From NCBI GenBank assembly GCA_965207755.1, contig OZ242297.1, forward strand, positions 2,728,001 through 2,792,000: a stretch of 64,000 nucleotides of DNA, given 5' to 3'. Source of the DNA: Aldehydirespirator sp028819505 (GTDB lineage Bacteria; Actinomycetota; Acidimicrobiia; Acidimicrobiales; Aldehydirespiratoraceae). Numbering within the stretch: position 1 is the first letter of the stretch; each line of letters opens with the position of its first letter. Of the stretch, positions 9,875-18,155 are shown piece after piece. A model generated the notes under the pieces. The model was not told the origin of the DNA. It did not search any database and worked only from the letters and a program-made list of their open reading frames with translations. A program made the translations under genes and the position numbers.

Positions 9875-10195
9875 TCAGTCGGCCAGCAACGAACTGACGA
9901 GGCGGTTGAGGCTCACCCCGCTCTCGGCTGCTCGAACCACCAGTTGGCGATGGGTCTGGGGTGGAACGCGGACTAGGAACCGTCCGCTGTAGGACCGCTC
10001 AGCCAACGGAGTCGGCAATGGCTCGCCGGCACCTTGCATGTCGGCAACCACGTCCTGCACCAGTTCCCGGATCCCCGAGAACGCCTCGTCGAGGGTCGGG
10101 GCCAGCCAACTCAGCGACGGGAACTCCAGGCACAGGCCCACATGCTCGCCATCCTCCGCCGACCACGTCACCCTGTACGTGTAGTGATCACTCAC
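9875..10195 (-). CDS. hicB: HicB-family antitoxin
   Basis: A 106-residue protein with the HicB layout: an N-terminal partially degraded RNase-H-like domain (strand pattern YTYRVTWSAEDGEHVGLCLE, then the helix DEAFSGIRELV) and a C-terminal DNA-binding segment ending SGVSLNRLVSSLLAD, typical of HicB ribbon-helix-helix or HTH tails. The GTG at 10195 overlaps the hicA stop by eight bases. It should neutralise HicA and autorepress the pair through the palindrome at 10444-10467. Confidence 0.85.
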   Translation of the reverse strand: MSDHYTYRVTWSAEDGEHVGLCLEFPSLSWLAPTLDEAFSGIRELVQDVVADMQGAGEPLPTPLAERSYSGRFLVRVPPQTHRQLVVRAAESGVSLNRLVSSLLAD

Positions 10196-10436
10196 CGAGC
10201 CCCTCCAACTTCTCGATGGCCTTGAGCGCCTGCCGAACCTGATGGGGGTTGGCCATGCCCTTGCGGCTCTGGATGTTCACCCGAGGATCCCCCGGCCGGG
10301 GCATCCGGTAGACCCGGTGGCTGCCTCCCGTCCTGCGGGGTTGTCCGAACATCTCATCGCAAAGCCTGACGAGATCAGAGAACCGCACACCGCTGGGGTT
10401 GTTGCGGAATGCCTCACGCAGCGCCTCCACGTCCAC
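10188..10436 (-). CDS. hicA: HicA-family mRNA interferase toxin
   Basis: An 82-residue RNase toxin with the small double-stranded-RNA-binding-like fold of HicA. The catalytic His lies in RRTGGSHRVYRMP (H40), and the family pattern NIQSRKGMANPHQVRQALKAIE follows. The GTG at 10436 is preferred over 50 more upstream codons because those codons read through a perfect operator palindrome. The toxin-first order and overlap with hicB match the canonical hicAB arrangement. Confidence 0.85.
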   Translation of the reverse strand: MDVEALREAFRNNPSGVRFSDLVRLCDEMFGQPRRTGGSHRVYRMPRPGDPRVNIQSRKGMANPHQVRQALKAIEKLEGLGE

Positions 10437-10443
10437 ACGACCG

Positions 10444-10467
10444 GATAGTATCACTAACGATACTATC
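10444..10467. promoter_or_regulatory. hicAB operator, 9-6-9 perfect inverted repeat
   Basis: GATAGTATC and GATACTATC flank a 6-bp spacer, forming a perfect 24-bp inverted repeat that ends seven bases before the chosen hicA GTG. Its AT-rich half-sites overlap where a -10 box would lie. This is the expected site of HicB or HicAB autorepression. Confidence 0.75.
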
Positions 10468-10515
10468 CACACTTGGAGGTCGGCGCCGTCCTCCTCAGCG
10501 AAGCGGTGGAGCCTG

Positions 10516-10544
10516 TTGCTGTCTTCATGATGATCTGATATATC
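10516..10544 (+). promoter_or_regulatory. Promoter of the leaderless antitoxin gene at 10552
   Basis: TTGCTG (10516-10521), a 17-bp spacer and TATATC (10539-10544) place the transcription start at about 10551-10552, exactly at the ATG. No ribosome binding site exists, so the mRNA is probably leaderless. The -10 region also contains the palindrome GATATATC (10537-10544), a possible autoregulatory site. Confidence 0.55.
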
Positions 10545-10551
10545 TAGCTCC

Positions 10552-10833
10552 ATGTTGGAGTACGCGAGGCCCGAGGGCGAGGGCACGACCGCGGACGGCG
10601 CCAGCGCCGATGCCGACGGCGAACTCCACGACGACCACTCGGAGTGGGACGACTACGTTCCCGAGGGCATCCACATCTCGGAGGCTGAGAGGCAGAGGCT
10701 CCGCAGGGAGCACGAGAGATACCTCGCCGAGCTCATCGAGGAGTTCGGCGAGCCGACACCCGAGGAGATGGCGCGCGCCGAGGCATATTGGCGACCCGTA
10801 AGGGAGCACTTCAGGAAGCGTGCCGACGCATGA
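10552..10833 (+). CDS. VapB-like antitoxin (partner toxin truncated)
   Basis: A 93-residue acidic protein. The N-terminal half is rich in Asp, Glu and Gly and probably disordered. The second half is helical (EAERQRLRREHERYLAELIEEF, beyond which PTPEEMARAEAYWRPVREHF follows), as in antitoxins that wrap a PIN toxin. The next frame overlaps its stop by four bases and begins like a PIN domain, which supports a VapBC-type pair. The toxin is broken, so this antitoxin is orphaned. The exact family is not certain. Confidence 0.6.
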   Translation: MLEYARPEGEGTTADGASADADGELHDDHSEWDDYVPEGIHISEAERQRLRREHERYLAELIEEFGEPTPEEMARAEAYWRPVREHFRKRADA

Positions 10834-10931
10834 ACGTCCCGATCCTCGACTCCGGCGCAGTGACAACCCTCGCACATCGGGACCGTGCAGCCACCAATCA
10901 GCGATCTGATCGAGGGCCCCCCGGCCGGTGA
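10830..10931 (+). pseudogene. Truncated PIN-domain (VapC-like) toxin
   Basis: ATG overlaps the antitoxin stop. The first 24 residues, MNVPILDSGAVTTLAHRDRA and a few more, resemble the first strand and helix of PIN toxins, including the first catalytic Asp in LDSGA. After about 10890 the sequence becomes a piece of the phosphatase gene found at 22709-23260 and the frame stops at 10931. The toxin therefore lost some 100 residues by recombination and cannot be active. Confidence 0.6.
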
Positions 10932-11037
10932 GCCCGTGGCGGACCAGCCAGCAGCCGACCACCGTCCCGGTGCGGCCGATCCCGCCCCAGCAGTGCCCAT
11001 ACACCGTGCGACCCTCACCGAGGGCGTCGTCGACGGC
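10890..11037 (-). pseudogene. Fragment of a dual-specificity phosphatase gene
   Basis: About 136 bp (10901-11036) are nearly identical, without gaps, to 22815-22950 inside the intact phosphatase gene. The piece still encodes the catalytic loop HCWGGIGRTG but has neither start nor C-terminus. It fuses to the broken PIN toxin on one side and to unrelated sequence on the other, so it is a recombination scar. Downstream to 11074 nothing is recognised. Confidence 0.85.
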
Positions 11038-11074
11038 TGAATTGCCTCTCGCCATGGCGCAAGTCCGAGTCACA

Positions 11075-12691
11075 TCAATGTCCCAGCAGATCCCAGACCC
11101 TGGGCCCGCCCTCCTTGCCGCAAGAATCGAGGGCAGTCCGCGCGCGAGCCACGAGGCGCAGGGGATCGCTCTCGCCCTTCGCGAGCGCATCATGCACCAG
11201 GCGGTCAAGGCCCGCTCCTACAAGGGGCGGGGCGGTACGCATCACGGCAGACATCGCGACCGAGTCGGTCTTGCCAGCGTGAAGAACCATGTTCCGCTGC
11301 CGGTACAGCCGCTGCATGGTCTCCTCCACGTAAGAGCAGACACGAGCCAGCACGGCCCCTGGATCCGCAAGAATGGCGCGGACGCGCTCAAGTGCTGCCT
11401 CGTCCGATGGCCGTCTGAACCCCAGGCGCGACCCCTCTTCTATTGCGGTTCCCAAGATGGCGCAGCGTTGCAGATTCGAGGAGGCCTGTTGAAGCGACTC
11501 GGACAGCTGGTCGTCATTCTCGTGAAGGTAGGCATAGGCGAGAGGAGTGAGTTCAGCGCGGGGGAAGCTGCAAGCCACAAGCGCAGCCAGGTCTGACGCA
11601 GCCTGCACGCTGGAGGTGCCGGGGCGTGCCAGCACTGCTTCCAGCGCGGCCCAGCCGCCGGCGACTGCGGCCCCAGGGGTGCCCGTCTCGAGAGGTGTCA
11701 CTAGGTCAATGGCCGATCGAAGCCGACCAACCAGCGCTTGCTCGCCCACCACGAAGAGGGAGTCCTGCCGCTTGAAGGAGTGCACGTCGACTTGTCGCCG
11801 GGGGCGAGTCAGCGAGAACCCGGTGGACGAACCCGCCACGAACGCCTCCGAGTGCGGCTCGAACCGGGGGCTGCCTGGCACGCCGACGGCTACGCGAGCA
11901 GCGAGGCTCTCAACCAGATCGCCAGCCTCCTCGACAGCTGACCAGCGGTCGCGTGCCTCGACCTGAATGAGAAGGCCGCCGTTGTGCCGCACCAGCGCTT
12001 CGGGGGCCTGCCGCGACATCCAAGCGGTCGCTTCCTCGGGTTCGAGCCATTCGGGCGGCATCTGCTGATCGTGCCGTTCGAGCGCCATGAAGGGAACCAA
12101 GACTTCCCAAGAGCGCGTCGGTCGAACTGCCACCGCCCGCGCTTCGGTGAAGATGTCGGCCAGGTCCTGCGGCAGCTTGTTCGTCGTCAACCATGTGGCC
12201 CACCTATGCAGGTAGTCGGGGCTGAATCCGATGCCCAGAAGGTGCCCGGCGAGCAGTCGCGAGATCGATTCCGGGCCGAGCTCAGCAACCTCGCGCGGAT
12301 CAGCTGCGTCCCAGCGCTCGAAGTAGTTTGTTTCTGCACCTGCCAGGAGGAAATCAAGCTGATGCTTCGCAACCACGTCGGCAGGATCCTGATAGAGCCG
12401 AGAAAGCGTCGTCTCCAGCGCTGAGCGGTCCGCCTGAGAGCCCATTCCGAGGTCAGGGCCCGCCCTTCGTCGTGCAGTCCCCGCCAGCTCCTTGACGGTA
12501 ACGCTACGTAGGTGACCGCGCTCAAGAAGATCGACAGCTTCCAGAAGTTCGCGCAACACCGTCACGGTTCCGGGGTTCCAGAGCCTCCGCTGCCAGTCCG
12601 TGCGCCGTGCGAAGTAGTCGAGCAGACGAGCAGCCACAAGATTGACTACCGAACGTTCGTTCAACGTTGTAACGTTACGGTTAGGACTCAT
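11075..12691 (-). CDS. Large protein with a C-terminal HEPN-type RxxxxH motif, candidate abortive-infection RNase
   Basis: A 538-residue protein of unrecognised family. The C-terminal helical region contains RNMVLH (about residues 466-471) in YRQRNMVLHAGK, which fits the RX4-6H active site of HEPN ribonucleases, preceded by a long helix (VCSYVEETMQRLY). The N-terminal 400 residues are helical with no motif recognised. The ATG at 12691 follows the conserved hairpin element at 12671-12745, which forms its leader. Surrounded by toxin-antitoxin and insertion sequence remnants, it is a candidate defence or stress RNase; that role is inference from a short motif. Confidence 0.5.
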   Translation of the reverse strand: MSPNRNVTTLNERSVVNLVAARLLDYFARRTDWQRRLWNPGTVTVLRELLEAVDLLERGHLRSVTVKELAGTARRRAGPDLGMGSQADRSALETTLSRLYQDPADVVAKHQLDFLLAGAETNYFERWDAADPREVAELGPESISRLLAGHLLGIGFSPDYLHRWATWLTTNKLPQDLADIFTEARAVAVRPTRSWEVLVPFMALERHDQQMPPEWLEPEEATAWMSRQAPEALVRHNGGLLIQVEARDRWSAVEEAGDLVESLAARVAVGVPGSPRFEPHSEAFVAGSSTGFSLTRPRRQVDVHSFKRQDSLFVVGEQALVGRLRSAIDLVTPLETGTPGAAVAGGWAALEAVLARPGTSSVQAASDLAALVACSFPRAELTPLAYAYLHENDDQLSESLQQASSNLQRCAILGTAIEEGSRLGFRRPSDEAALERVRAILADPGAVLARVCSYVEETMQRLYRQRNMVLHAGKTDSVAMSAVMRTAPPLVGAGLDRLVHDALAKGESDPLRLVARARTALDSCGKEGGPRVWDLLGH

Positions 12692-12745
12692 GTCCACCTT
12701 CTACCCGGGGAGAGCCGCCCCTTCGGGGGCCGCTCTCCCCAGTCA
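12671..12745. repeat. Dispersed hairpin element, copy 1
   Basis: A stem GGGGAGAG...CTCTCCCC (12707-12714 with 12733-12740), extended by a mostly paired CCGCCCC/GGGGCCG and closed by a TTCG loop, lies just upstream of the HEPN-motif gene. A second copy at 23553-23625 shares the flanking TAACGT, ACTCATGTCCACCTTCTACC and the stem. Differences fall mainly in the loop and at one pair that stays compatible by G-U pairing, so the structure seems kept. It may be a leader hairpin or a mobile repeat. Confidence 0.7.
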
Positions 12746-12766
12746 CGTTCTCAGCATCAGTTCCGG

Positions 12767-13369
12767 CTAGGCGGTCGCCCACCCACAAGGCAGGGGAACC
12801 CCGATCACCCAACGCGAATTCGCGTGACCACAGATCGCGACATTCGCTGATCGCTCACAGTCGGTGAGGTCTCTGCAGCGGAAGGCCTCGAAGTCGTCGC
12901 GCAGCCGGGCGCAGATCCGCGAGGCGGTGGACCGCGACAACGCCGCCTCGGGGCCGAGGGCCTCAGTGAGCAGGGCCTCGATGTCGCGGTCAGACAGGCC
13001 CCGGACCCACCCCGAGATCACGAGCGCCTCCAGCGGCTCGGTGCGCACTGCGCCCTTGCCCAACAGCTGCGACGCGAACGCCTCAGCGGTGTTGCGCAGC
13101 TTGGGGCGCTTCAAGGCGACGGGCCCCGCGGTGGTCTTGACCGTCAAGTCGCTGAAGCCGTTGCGCTGCCCGGCCCGCTCACCGGCGGTGCGACAGTTCC
13201 AGTCCCGGCCCAGCCAGGCGGTGACCTCCTCCTCGAGGACCTGCTGCAGCACAGCCCGCGCCGACAGGCGCATCACCTCCTCGAGGATCTCTCCGATGTC
13301 ACGGCCCGAGCCGAACAACCCGTCGATCTCGGCGCGGACAGCCTCTGTGGGCGATACTCGTGCAGGCAC
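12767..13369 (-). pseudogene. IS256-family transposase, N-terminal part
   Basis: About 200 residues correspond to the N-terminal third to half of a mutator/IS256-type transposase (typically about 400 residues). Recognisable are EEVTAWLGRDWNCR, GQRNGFSDLTVKTTAGP, LKRPKLR and the helix-turn-helix WVRGLSDRDIEALLTE. Homology fades after about residue 175 and the frame closes in unrelated sequence, so the catalytic DDE core is missing. The reading frame starts at GTG 13369. Confidence 0.85.
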
Positions 13370-13851
13370 TGGTGTAGGGCTCCTTCGTGAGTCAGCAGCT
13401 TGCTGAAGGAACCTACGCCCGTGCCGCCATTACACCAGCGATGGGACGCCACCCAGCAGACTCGGTGGCACTCGGTGCCGTAGTCCCTTGCACGGATGAT
13501 CTACCAGCCGGTATCGTGTCGCGTGTTCCCCGCTCGCGGAGGAACGCGAAAGGTGCCGGAGCGACTCCCTGCGCTTCCCTGCTACGAACGTGTGGGAGCC
13601 GCTCCGGCGCTGACCATTGTGGCCCATCAGCCTGTGAGTCAGGTGTGGTAATGGCGGTGGATTTTGTGGATTTGTGCCCACTGGGGAGCGGGTATACCGG
13701 CTCGGCCTGTGGACAGCCGTGTGGATACCGCGGCTAGACAGGTAGAGCCTTCGCGAATTCGTGGGGAGCGGGGTGGTTGAGGGTCCCCGTTGAGGGGTCG
13801 AGGCCCTGCTGGGATCGGTGATTGAGACACCACTGATCCAGGAGGGCCCCG
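13370..13851. other. Gene-free gap between two insertion-sequence remnants
   Basis: About 480 bp without a supported gene. The first 70 bp should hold the outer end of the IS256 remnant. The last 100 bp, just before the ISL3-type transposase, should hold that element's end. Terminal inverted repeats could not be delimited by eye. The middle contains the imperfect inverted pair GGTGCCGGAGCGACTCCC and GGGAGCCGCTCCGGCGC around 13552-13600. Confidence 0.4.
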
Positions 13852-15294
13852 ATGGCTTGCGATGTTGTGCGGGTGCGGCTGCGGCTGCGTGAGACACGCG
13901 TGCTGAGAGTGCAGGTCGACACGCCGAGCGAGTTGCGCGTGGCCGTCGAGTCGACGGTGAGGCGCCCGCGGTGCCCGGCGTGCGGGTTCCGTTGCGCACG
14001 GGTGCATGACACCCGCCGACGCGACATTCGCGACCTTGGGGTGTCGGGGCGCCGCACCACGCTGGTGTGGCGCCGGCGACGGTTCCGCTGCGGGGGCTGC
14101 GAGCACCGCCGGCTCGAGGACCACCCCGAGTTCGACGGCCGCCTGAGGCGGCGTCTGGCCCGGCGGCTGGTGGCCGACGCCGAGGTGATGCCGGTCGCGG
14201 CGGCGGCGCGCCGCCACAAGCTGGGGTGGCATCTGGTGAGGGCCTGGTCGGGGCTCGTCGCGGAGCATCGCCGCACCCGGCGCTGCCGGGTGCTGTTGGT
14301 CGATGAGACCTCGATGCGCAAACGCCGCCGCTACGTGACGGTGATCCTCAACGGCGACACCGGCCGCGCCCTGGCGATGGTCGAGCACCGCAGCAGCGCT
14401 GCGCTCACAGCGTTCTTGATGCAACAGCCACACAAACGGCCCAGAGGAGTCAAGGTCGTCGTCACCGACGGCTCACGCGCCTACAAGGCCTCCGTGGAGG
14501 CCTGCCTGATGCAGCTTCGGGGCCGGTTCCGGGCCAAGGCCTGGGCCACCGGCATCGTCGACGTCGGGCGGGGCCAGCTGCTGGACATAGTGCCGGGCCG
14601 CACCGCCCAAGCGCCCACGCAGTGGCTGCAACAGCGGCCCCGGAGCTGGCTGGCCGGCGTGCGCTGGGCGGTGCTGGACCTCTCCGGGCCCCACCGGGCC
14701 GCGTTCGACGCCGCGGTGCCCCACGCCCGCCAGGTCGCGGACCCGTTCTGTGTCGTGGGGCTCGCCAACGACGCCCTCGACGAGGTCCGCCGCCGAATCC
14801 AGCAGCAGACCCTCGGGCACCGCGGCCACAAAGAGGACCCCCTCCACAGGGCGCGCAAACTGCTCACGATGGCCTCCGAGCGCGTCACCGGCGCCGGGCG
14901 CACCCGGCTGCGGGGCCTGCTCGACGCAGGCGACCCCTACCGCGAGGTCCGCGACGCCCGGCGCCGCTGAAGAGACCCTCCGCTCGATCTATGACATCGA
15001 CGACGCCAAGCTCGGCGCCGCCACCGTGAACCAGCCCGCCGCGGACCTCCAGGACCCCGGCCTGCCCCCCGAGATCAACCGCCTCGGGCGCACCCTGTGG
15101 ACCTAAAGACACCAGATCGCCAACCGGCGCACCGCCAAAGCCACCAACGCCGCCGCCGAAGCCCGCCAACAACCTCATCGAACGCGTCAAACGCGCCGCC
15201 TTCGGGTACTGACTTCGCCAACTACCGAATCCGCGCCCTGCTCTACGCCGGCAAACCCAACTGGGCGCTCCTCAACACCCTCACTCCACCCTAA
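13852..15294 (+). pseudogene. ISL3-family transposase, frameshifted in its C-terminal part
   Basis: The first 372 codons (13852-14970) are intact. They include a zinc-finger-like N-terminus (CPACGFRC...CGGC), an HTH region, and two catalytic acids in LLVDETS and VVTDGSRAYK. The frame then breaks at about 14970 (continuing as ETLRSIYDIDDAKLGAATV in another frame), again near 15160, and again near 15210, ending FANYRIRALLYAGKP. The third catalytic Glu lies in the frameshifted part (AKATNAAAEAR). At least three shifts make a functional enzyme unlikely. Confidence 0.85.
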
Positions 15295-15599
15295 AACGCG
15301 GAGAGCCGGGAAAGTGGCGTGAGATCGACGGGGCTATCTCAACCGCATGAGGCCTTCCTCACACGGCGAAACCGTACTCTAGCGGGCCTGACGCTGCCTG
15401 TCTTGGAACCGTGCATCTAATGATGGCACCGCGCCGTCATCTCTGACCCAAGAGCGCATCACGGCTCCGTGCGGGCTGGCCAGAACCGGCTCGGTTACCC
15501 TCATCGGCGCTACGCGAATCTGCCTGGGCTCTCCGATCAGGTTGGCCCCGACAGGGGTTGCGAGCGCTCTCTGCGGACCTCACGGCGCTCCACGACACG

Positions 15600-15790
15600 C
15601 GCATAGCAGGTATCGCAGGGGTACAGAGCGGAGCAGCCTCGGCGATTTCTGTAGCGGGCGTGGGGAGCTTCAGCCATCGACCGAGTCCGCTTCTCGGCGT
15701 TACATGCATCGTGGAGCGCCTGGAGATTGGGCTGGTCGCGTCTAGGTTTGGTGAAATAGCGGTGTGGGGCAACTGGCCCGTCAGCCGCTG
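15600..15790 (-). pseudogene. Degenerate HNH-endonuclease-like remnant
   Basis: One reading frame in an otherwise gene-free 750-bp stretch (15295-16041) encodes APHRYFTKPRRDQPNLQALH followed by DACNAEKR, which resembles the second half of an HNH motif (His, then NLQALxxxCNxxK). The first half is in no continuous frame and no good start is present. Nothing else was recognised in 15295-16041. Confidence 0.35.
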
Positions 15791-16041
15791 GGCCACACCG
15801 GAGAGCGCCACAAGTTCTACCCGTACCCGCCAGTGACCGGCTCTGGCGACTCGCAGCCCGTGGCGACCTGTGCGAGGTGGTCCTCGATGTTGTCGAGCGG
15901 CTTGTACATGACCCCATCATCCCTCAGGGGTGTGACAGTCATGATGTAGGGGTCAGTGGGTCGGAGTTCGGCCCGCCACTTGCCACGGTCTGATGCGTCT
16001 GGTGGTAGCGTAGGCTGGCAAGCAAACCCGGGGAAGATCCT

Positions 16042-16227
16042 GTGGCCCAGCCAGTTGACGCCGACACCCAGAGCGAGGCGCTAACGCTCGAGGATCTCAA
16101 GGCCAGTGTGGGCAAGGGGCCGAGGCTGGATCCCGACCACATCGCCAACACCTACTACAGCGACGAAGAGTTCTTGGCCGCGCTCGACGCGGCCCGGAGC
16201 CACGCCGACAGCACCTCACAGCTGTAG
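16042..16227 (+). CDS. Small antitoxin-like protein, partner of the RelE-like toxin
   Basis: A 61-residue acidic protein (GTG start) with a central helix-forming segment LTLEDLKASVGKGP and a C-terminal EEFLAALDAARSH. Length, acidity and its position seven bases upstream of a RelE/ParE-like frame suggest a type II antitoxin. No DNA-binding motif can be named with confidence. Confidence 0.55.
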   Translation: MAQPVDADTQSEALTLEDLKASVGKGPRLDPDHIANTYYSDEEFLAALDAARSHADSTSQL

Positions 16228-16234
16228 GCCCCTC

Positions 16235-16549
16235 GTGCCCACGCACGACGAAACGACGGCGTTTCAGCGCGACCGGGACAGGCTGACAGAAGAGCAGGCC
16301 GAGCGCTTCAAGGCACGGGTCGCGGACTTCATCGCCGACCTGAAGGAGATGGAGGCAGGCCGGCGCAGCTGGTTCCGACCAGGGCTCCGCGTGAAGAAGC
16401 TGTCGGGGCGGCCCGACGTGTACGAGATGTCGTGGGCCTCCGACGGACGCGCGACCTTCGCCATGGGCAACCCCATCGTCGCCGGCAAGCTCCACATCTT
16501 GTGGCTGCGGGTCGGCAGCCACGACATCCTCCGGCGACCCATCCTGTAG
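16235..16549 (+). CDS. RelE/ParE-superfamily toxin
   Basis: A 104-residue basic protein. After two N-terminal helices (residues 10-45), the beta-sheet core reads RVKKLSGRPDVYEMSWASDG, RATFAMG and KLHILWLRVGSHDILRRP, which fits the Gp49/RelE-type toxins seen in actinobacteria. The GTG start is seven bases after the antitoxin stop. The predicted action is ribosome-dependent mRNA cleavage or related toxicity. Confidence 0.65.
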   Translation: MPTHDETTAFQRDRDRLTEEQAERFKARVADFIADLKEMEAGRRSWFRPGLRVKKLSGRPDVYEMSWASDGRATFAMGNPIVAGKLHILWLRVGSHDILRRPIL

Positions 16550-16606
16550 CCAATCCGCTACACCGAGGCTGCTCATGCCCACCATCGTCCCATCGGCGTG
16601 TGACGC

Positions 16607-17536
16607 TCAGTCTTGCGTTGCGCACTCATGCAGATCGTCGGCAATCGAGGTGATATCAGTGCCCATCGCCAGGCGCTGTCGCCACTGGGCTGGGATCGAC
16701 TCGACGCCGTAGTGGGCGCCGGCGATCTGGCCGAAAATCGCTCCTGTGGTATCGGCGTCATCCCCGAGGTTGACCACCTTGAGGGCGCCCTCCCTGAAGT
16801 CCTCCGTGTGGAAGAAGGCCCACAGGACCGCCTCCAGGGTGTCCACCACGTAGCCGGTCCCGCGGATCTCGGGAGGCTGCCTGTGCTTGAACGACCCGCC
16901 GGCGATGGCGGCGATCTTCGGGGCGAGCGGGGCCTCGTCCCACAGACCCTCGACTGGGCTGTAGCGCTCCGACAGCAGCGCCTCCTTGCCGACGCCTCGC
17001 AGCGCGCCCACCAGCAGGCCCGCGAAGAAGCGGCAGGCGTCGACCGCCTCGACGGCGCCGTGGGTGGTGCGGGAGCTGTCCGCGCTGCGGTCGATCGCCT
17101 CCCGGGCGTCGCCGGCGAAGAACATCGGCACCGGCGCCAGCCGCATCAGCGAGCCGTTGCCCGCCGACATCGCATCGGTCGGCCCCGAGTACGGCTCGCC
17201 GGTCCGCTCGAAGCGCACCAAGGCCTCGCGGGTGGTGCCGCCGATATCGAAGCAGCGCCCCGTCGACGACAGGTACCCCTGCCTGAACCACCGCAGATAG
17301 CGCCCCATCTGGTCCACAGGGTCGAACCCGCCCGACTCCAGCAGGCTCGTGGCCAAACACAGCGCCATCGACGTGTCGTCGGTCCACTGGCCCGCCCGCA
17401 GCCCGAACGGCCCCCCGCCGACCATATCGTCGATCGGGTCGAACGAACCCGGCGGGCTGAACTCCAGCGTCGTGCCCAGCGCGTCCCCCGCCGCCAGGCC
17501 CACCAGACAGCCCCCGAAACGGTCCCCGGTGCTCAC
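16607..17536 (-). CDS. ADP-ribosylglycohydrolase (DraG/ARH family)
   Basis: A 309-residue helical hydrolase removing ADP-ribose from proteins or small molecules. Metal-binding motifs are present: GDALG near residue 17, WTDDTSMAL (T52, D53, D54) and NLGDDADTTGAIFG near residue 260. The GTG at 17536 is chosen because the gene's duplicated copy at 22.4-22.7 kb, next to the phosphatase gene, would also start there; an in-frame start at 17608 adds 24 codons not shared with that copy. The first 315 bp region (17253-17567) is repeated at 22388-22702. The original partner was probably the phosphatase gene, now separated by a 4.8-kb module. Confidence 0.9.
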   Translation of the reverse strand: MSTGDRFGGCLVGLAAGDALGTTLEFSPPGSFDPIDDMVGGGPFGLRAGQWTDDTSMALCLATSLLESGGFDPVDQMGRYLRWFRQGYLSSTGRCFDIGGTTREALVRFERTGEPYSGPTDAMSAGNGSLMRLAPVPMFFAGDAREAIDRSADSSRTTHGAVEAVDACRFFAGLLVGALRGVGKEALLSERYSPVEGLWDEAPLAPKIAAIAGGSFKHRQPPEIRGTGYVVDTLEAVLWAFFHTEDFREGALKVVNLGDDADTTGAIFGQIAGAHYGVESIPAQWRQRLAMGTDITSIADDLHECATQD

Positions 17537-17567
17537 CCCGCCCACCGGCGTCCCTCCGATCCTGCGA
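17253..17567. repeat. 315-bp direct repeat, left copy
   Basis: It matches 22388-22702 without gaps at a constant offset of 5135, with only about three differences seen by eye. This copy is the 5' part of the intact ADP-ribosylglycohydrolase gene. The two copies are in the same orientation and bracket 17568-22387, which holds two overlapping genes. Confidence 0.95.
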
Positions 17568-17681
17568 TACGGCTCCTTGACAGGCATCTGGCGACGGTCA
17601 ATGCCCAAGCAGATCCCAGACCAGCGAGAGCGACCTGCCAGGCCCGATAGCCGTAAGCACTGTGAATACTTTGAAGCATTC

Positions 17682-17711
17682 TTGAATCTACCTAAATAGA
17701 CTGTTGGATAT
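17682..17711 (+). promoter_or_regulatory. Possible promoter of the 4.8-kb module
   Basis: An unusually AT-rich patch precedes the module's first gene. TTGAAT (17682-17687) and GGATAT (17706-17711) are spaced by 18 bp; an alternative is TTGAAG (17671-17676) with AAATAG (17694-17699). Either would start transcription shortly before the TTG at 17739. Assignment is weak. Confidence 0.35.
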
Positions 17712-17738
17712 GGAAACTAGCCTGCTACACACGATGCC

Positions 17739-18155
17739 TTGCTCGATTCCTACCACAATCGCCACCCGGGCCAGCTTGCGGCGGAACTGGATGCAGCCCG
17801 ACGCGTCGGGTTCATGCCCGTCGAGGTTCCGGGGCCGGCGTTCGATGCACTGGCAGCCGGGGGCGCGGCCATGATCTACGTAGTCGTTGGCGACCGCCTG
17901 CTGGTCTCCCAGAGGCGCTTGATGGACGAGCACATCACCCATGCCGTTCTTGCTGGAGGCGAGCCCGTGCATGCGGCTGGAGAAGTCAAGATTGGATCGC
18001 GGCGGGACACCGTGGTGGTGGCGGCACTCAACAACGCGAGCGGTCACTACCAGCCCGAAGCGGAGAGCTTGGCGGTGGCGCGGGAGGCCTTTGAATCCCG
18101 GGGCGTGCCGGTCAGGCCTGACGGAGTGCGCCACTACGATTGGAGGCGATCATGA
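17739..18155 (+). CDS. Hypothetical protein with an SGHYQP motif, first gene of the module
   Basis: A 138-residue protein with a TTG start. The central beta-rich region (MIYVVVGDRLLVS) leads to HAAGEVKIGSRRDTVVVAAL, then the motif NNASGHYQP followed by a helix and a C-terminal GVRHYDW. The combination A-G-E-(V/I)...N-x-SGHY-x-P is one I associate with small domains at the ends of secreted polymorphic toxins, but I cannot name a function. Its stop overlaps the start of the giant downstream gene as ATGA, so the two proteins are translationally coupled and likely act together. Confidence 0.55.
   Translation: MLDSYHNRHPGQLAAELDAARRVGFMPVEVPGPAFDALAAGGAAMIYVVVGDRLLVSQRRLMDEHITHAVLAGGEPVHAAGEVKIGSRRDTVVVAALNNASGHYQPEAESLAVAREAFESRGVPVRPDGVRHYDWRRS

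Noticed and set aside
10525..11208. 227-residue minus-strand frame containing HCWGGIGRTG
   Set aside because: Only 45 codons correspond to a real phosphatase; the rest is shadow of the antitoxin gene and random sequence, so it is listed as a fragment only.
13430..13999. Minus-strand frame of 189 residues
   Set aside because: Ser/Arg/Pro-rich, overlaps the start of the ISL3 transposase, no motif.
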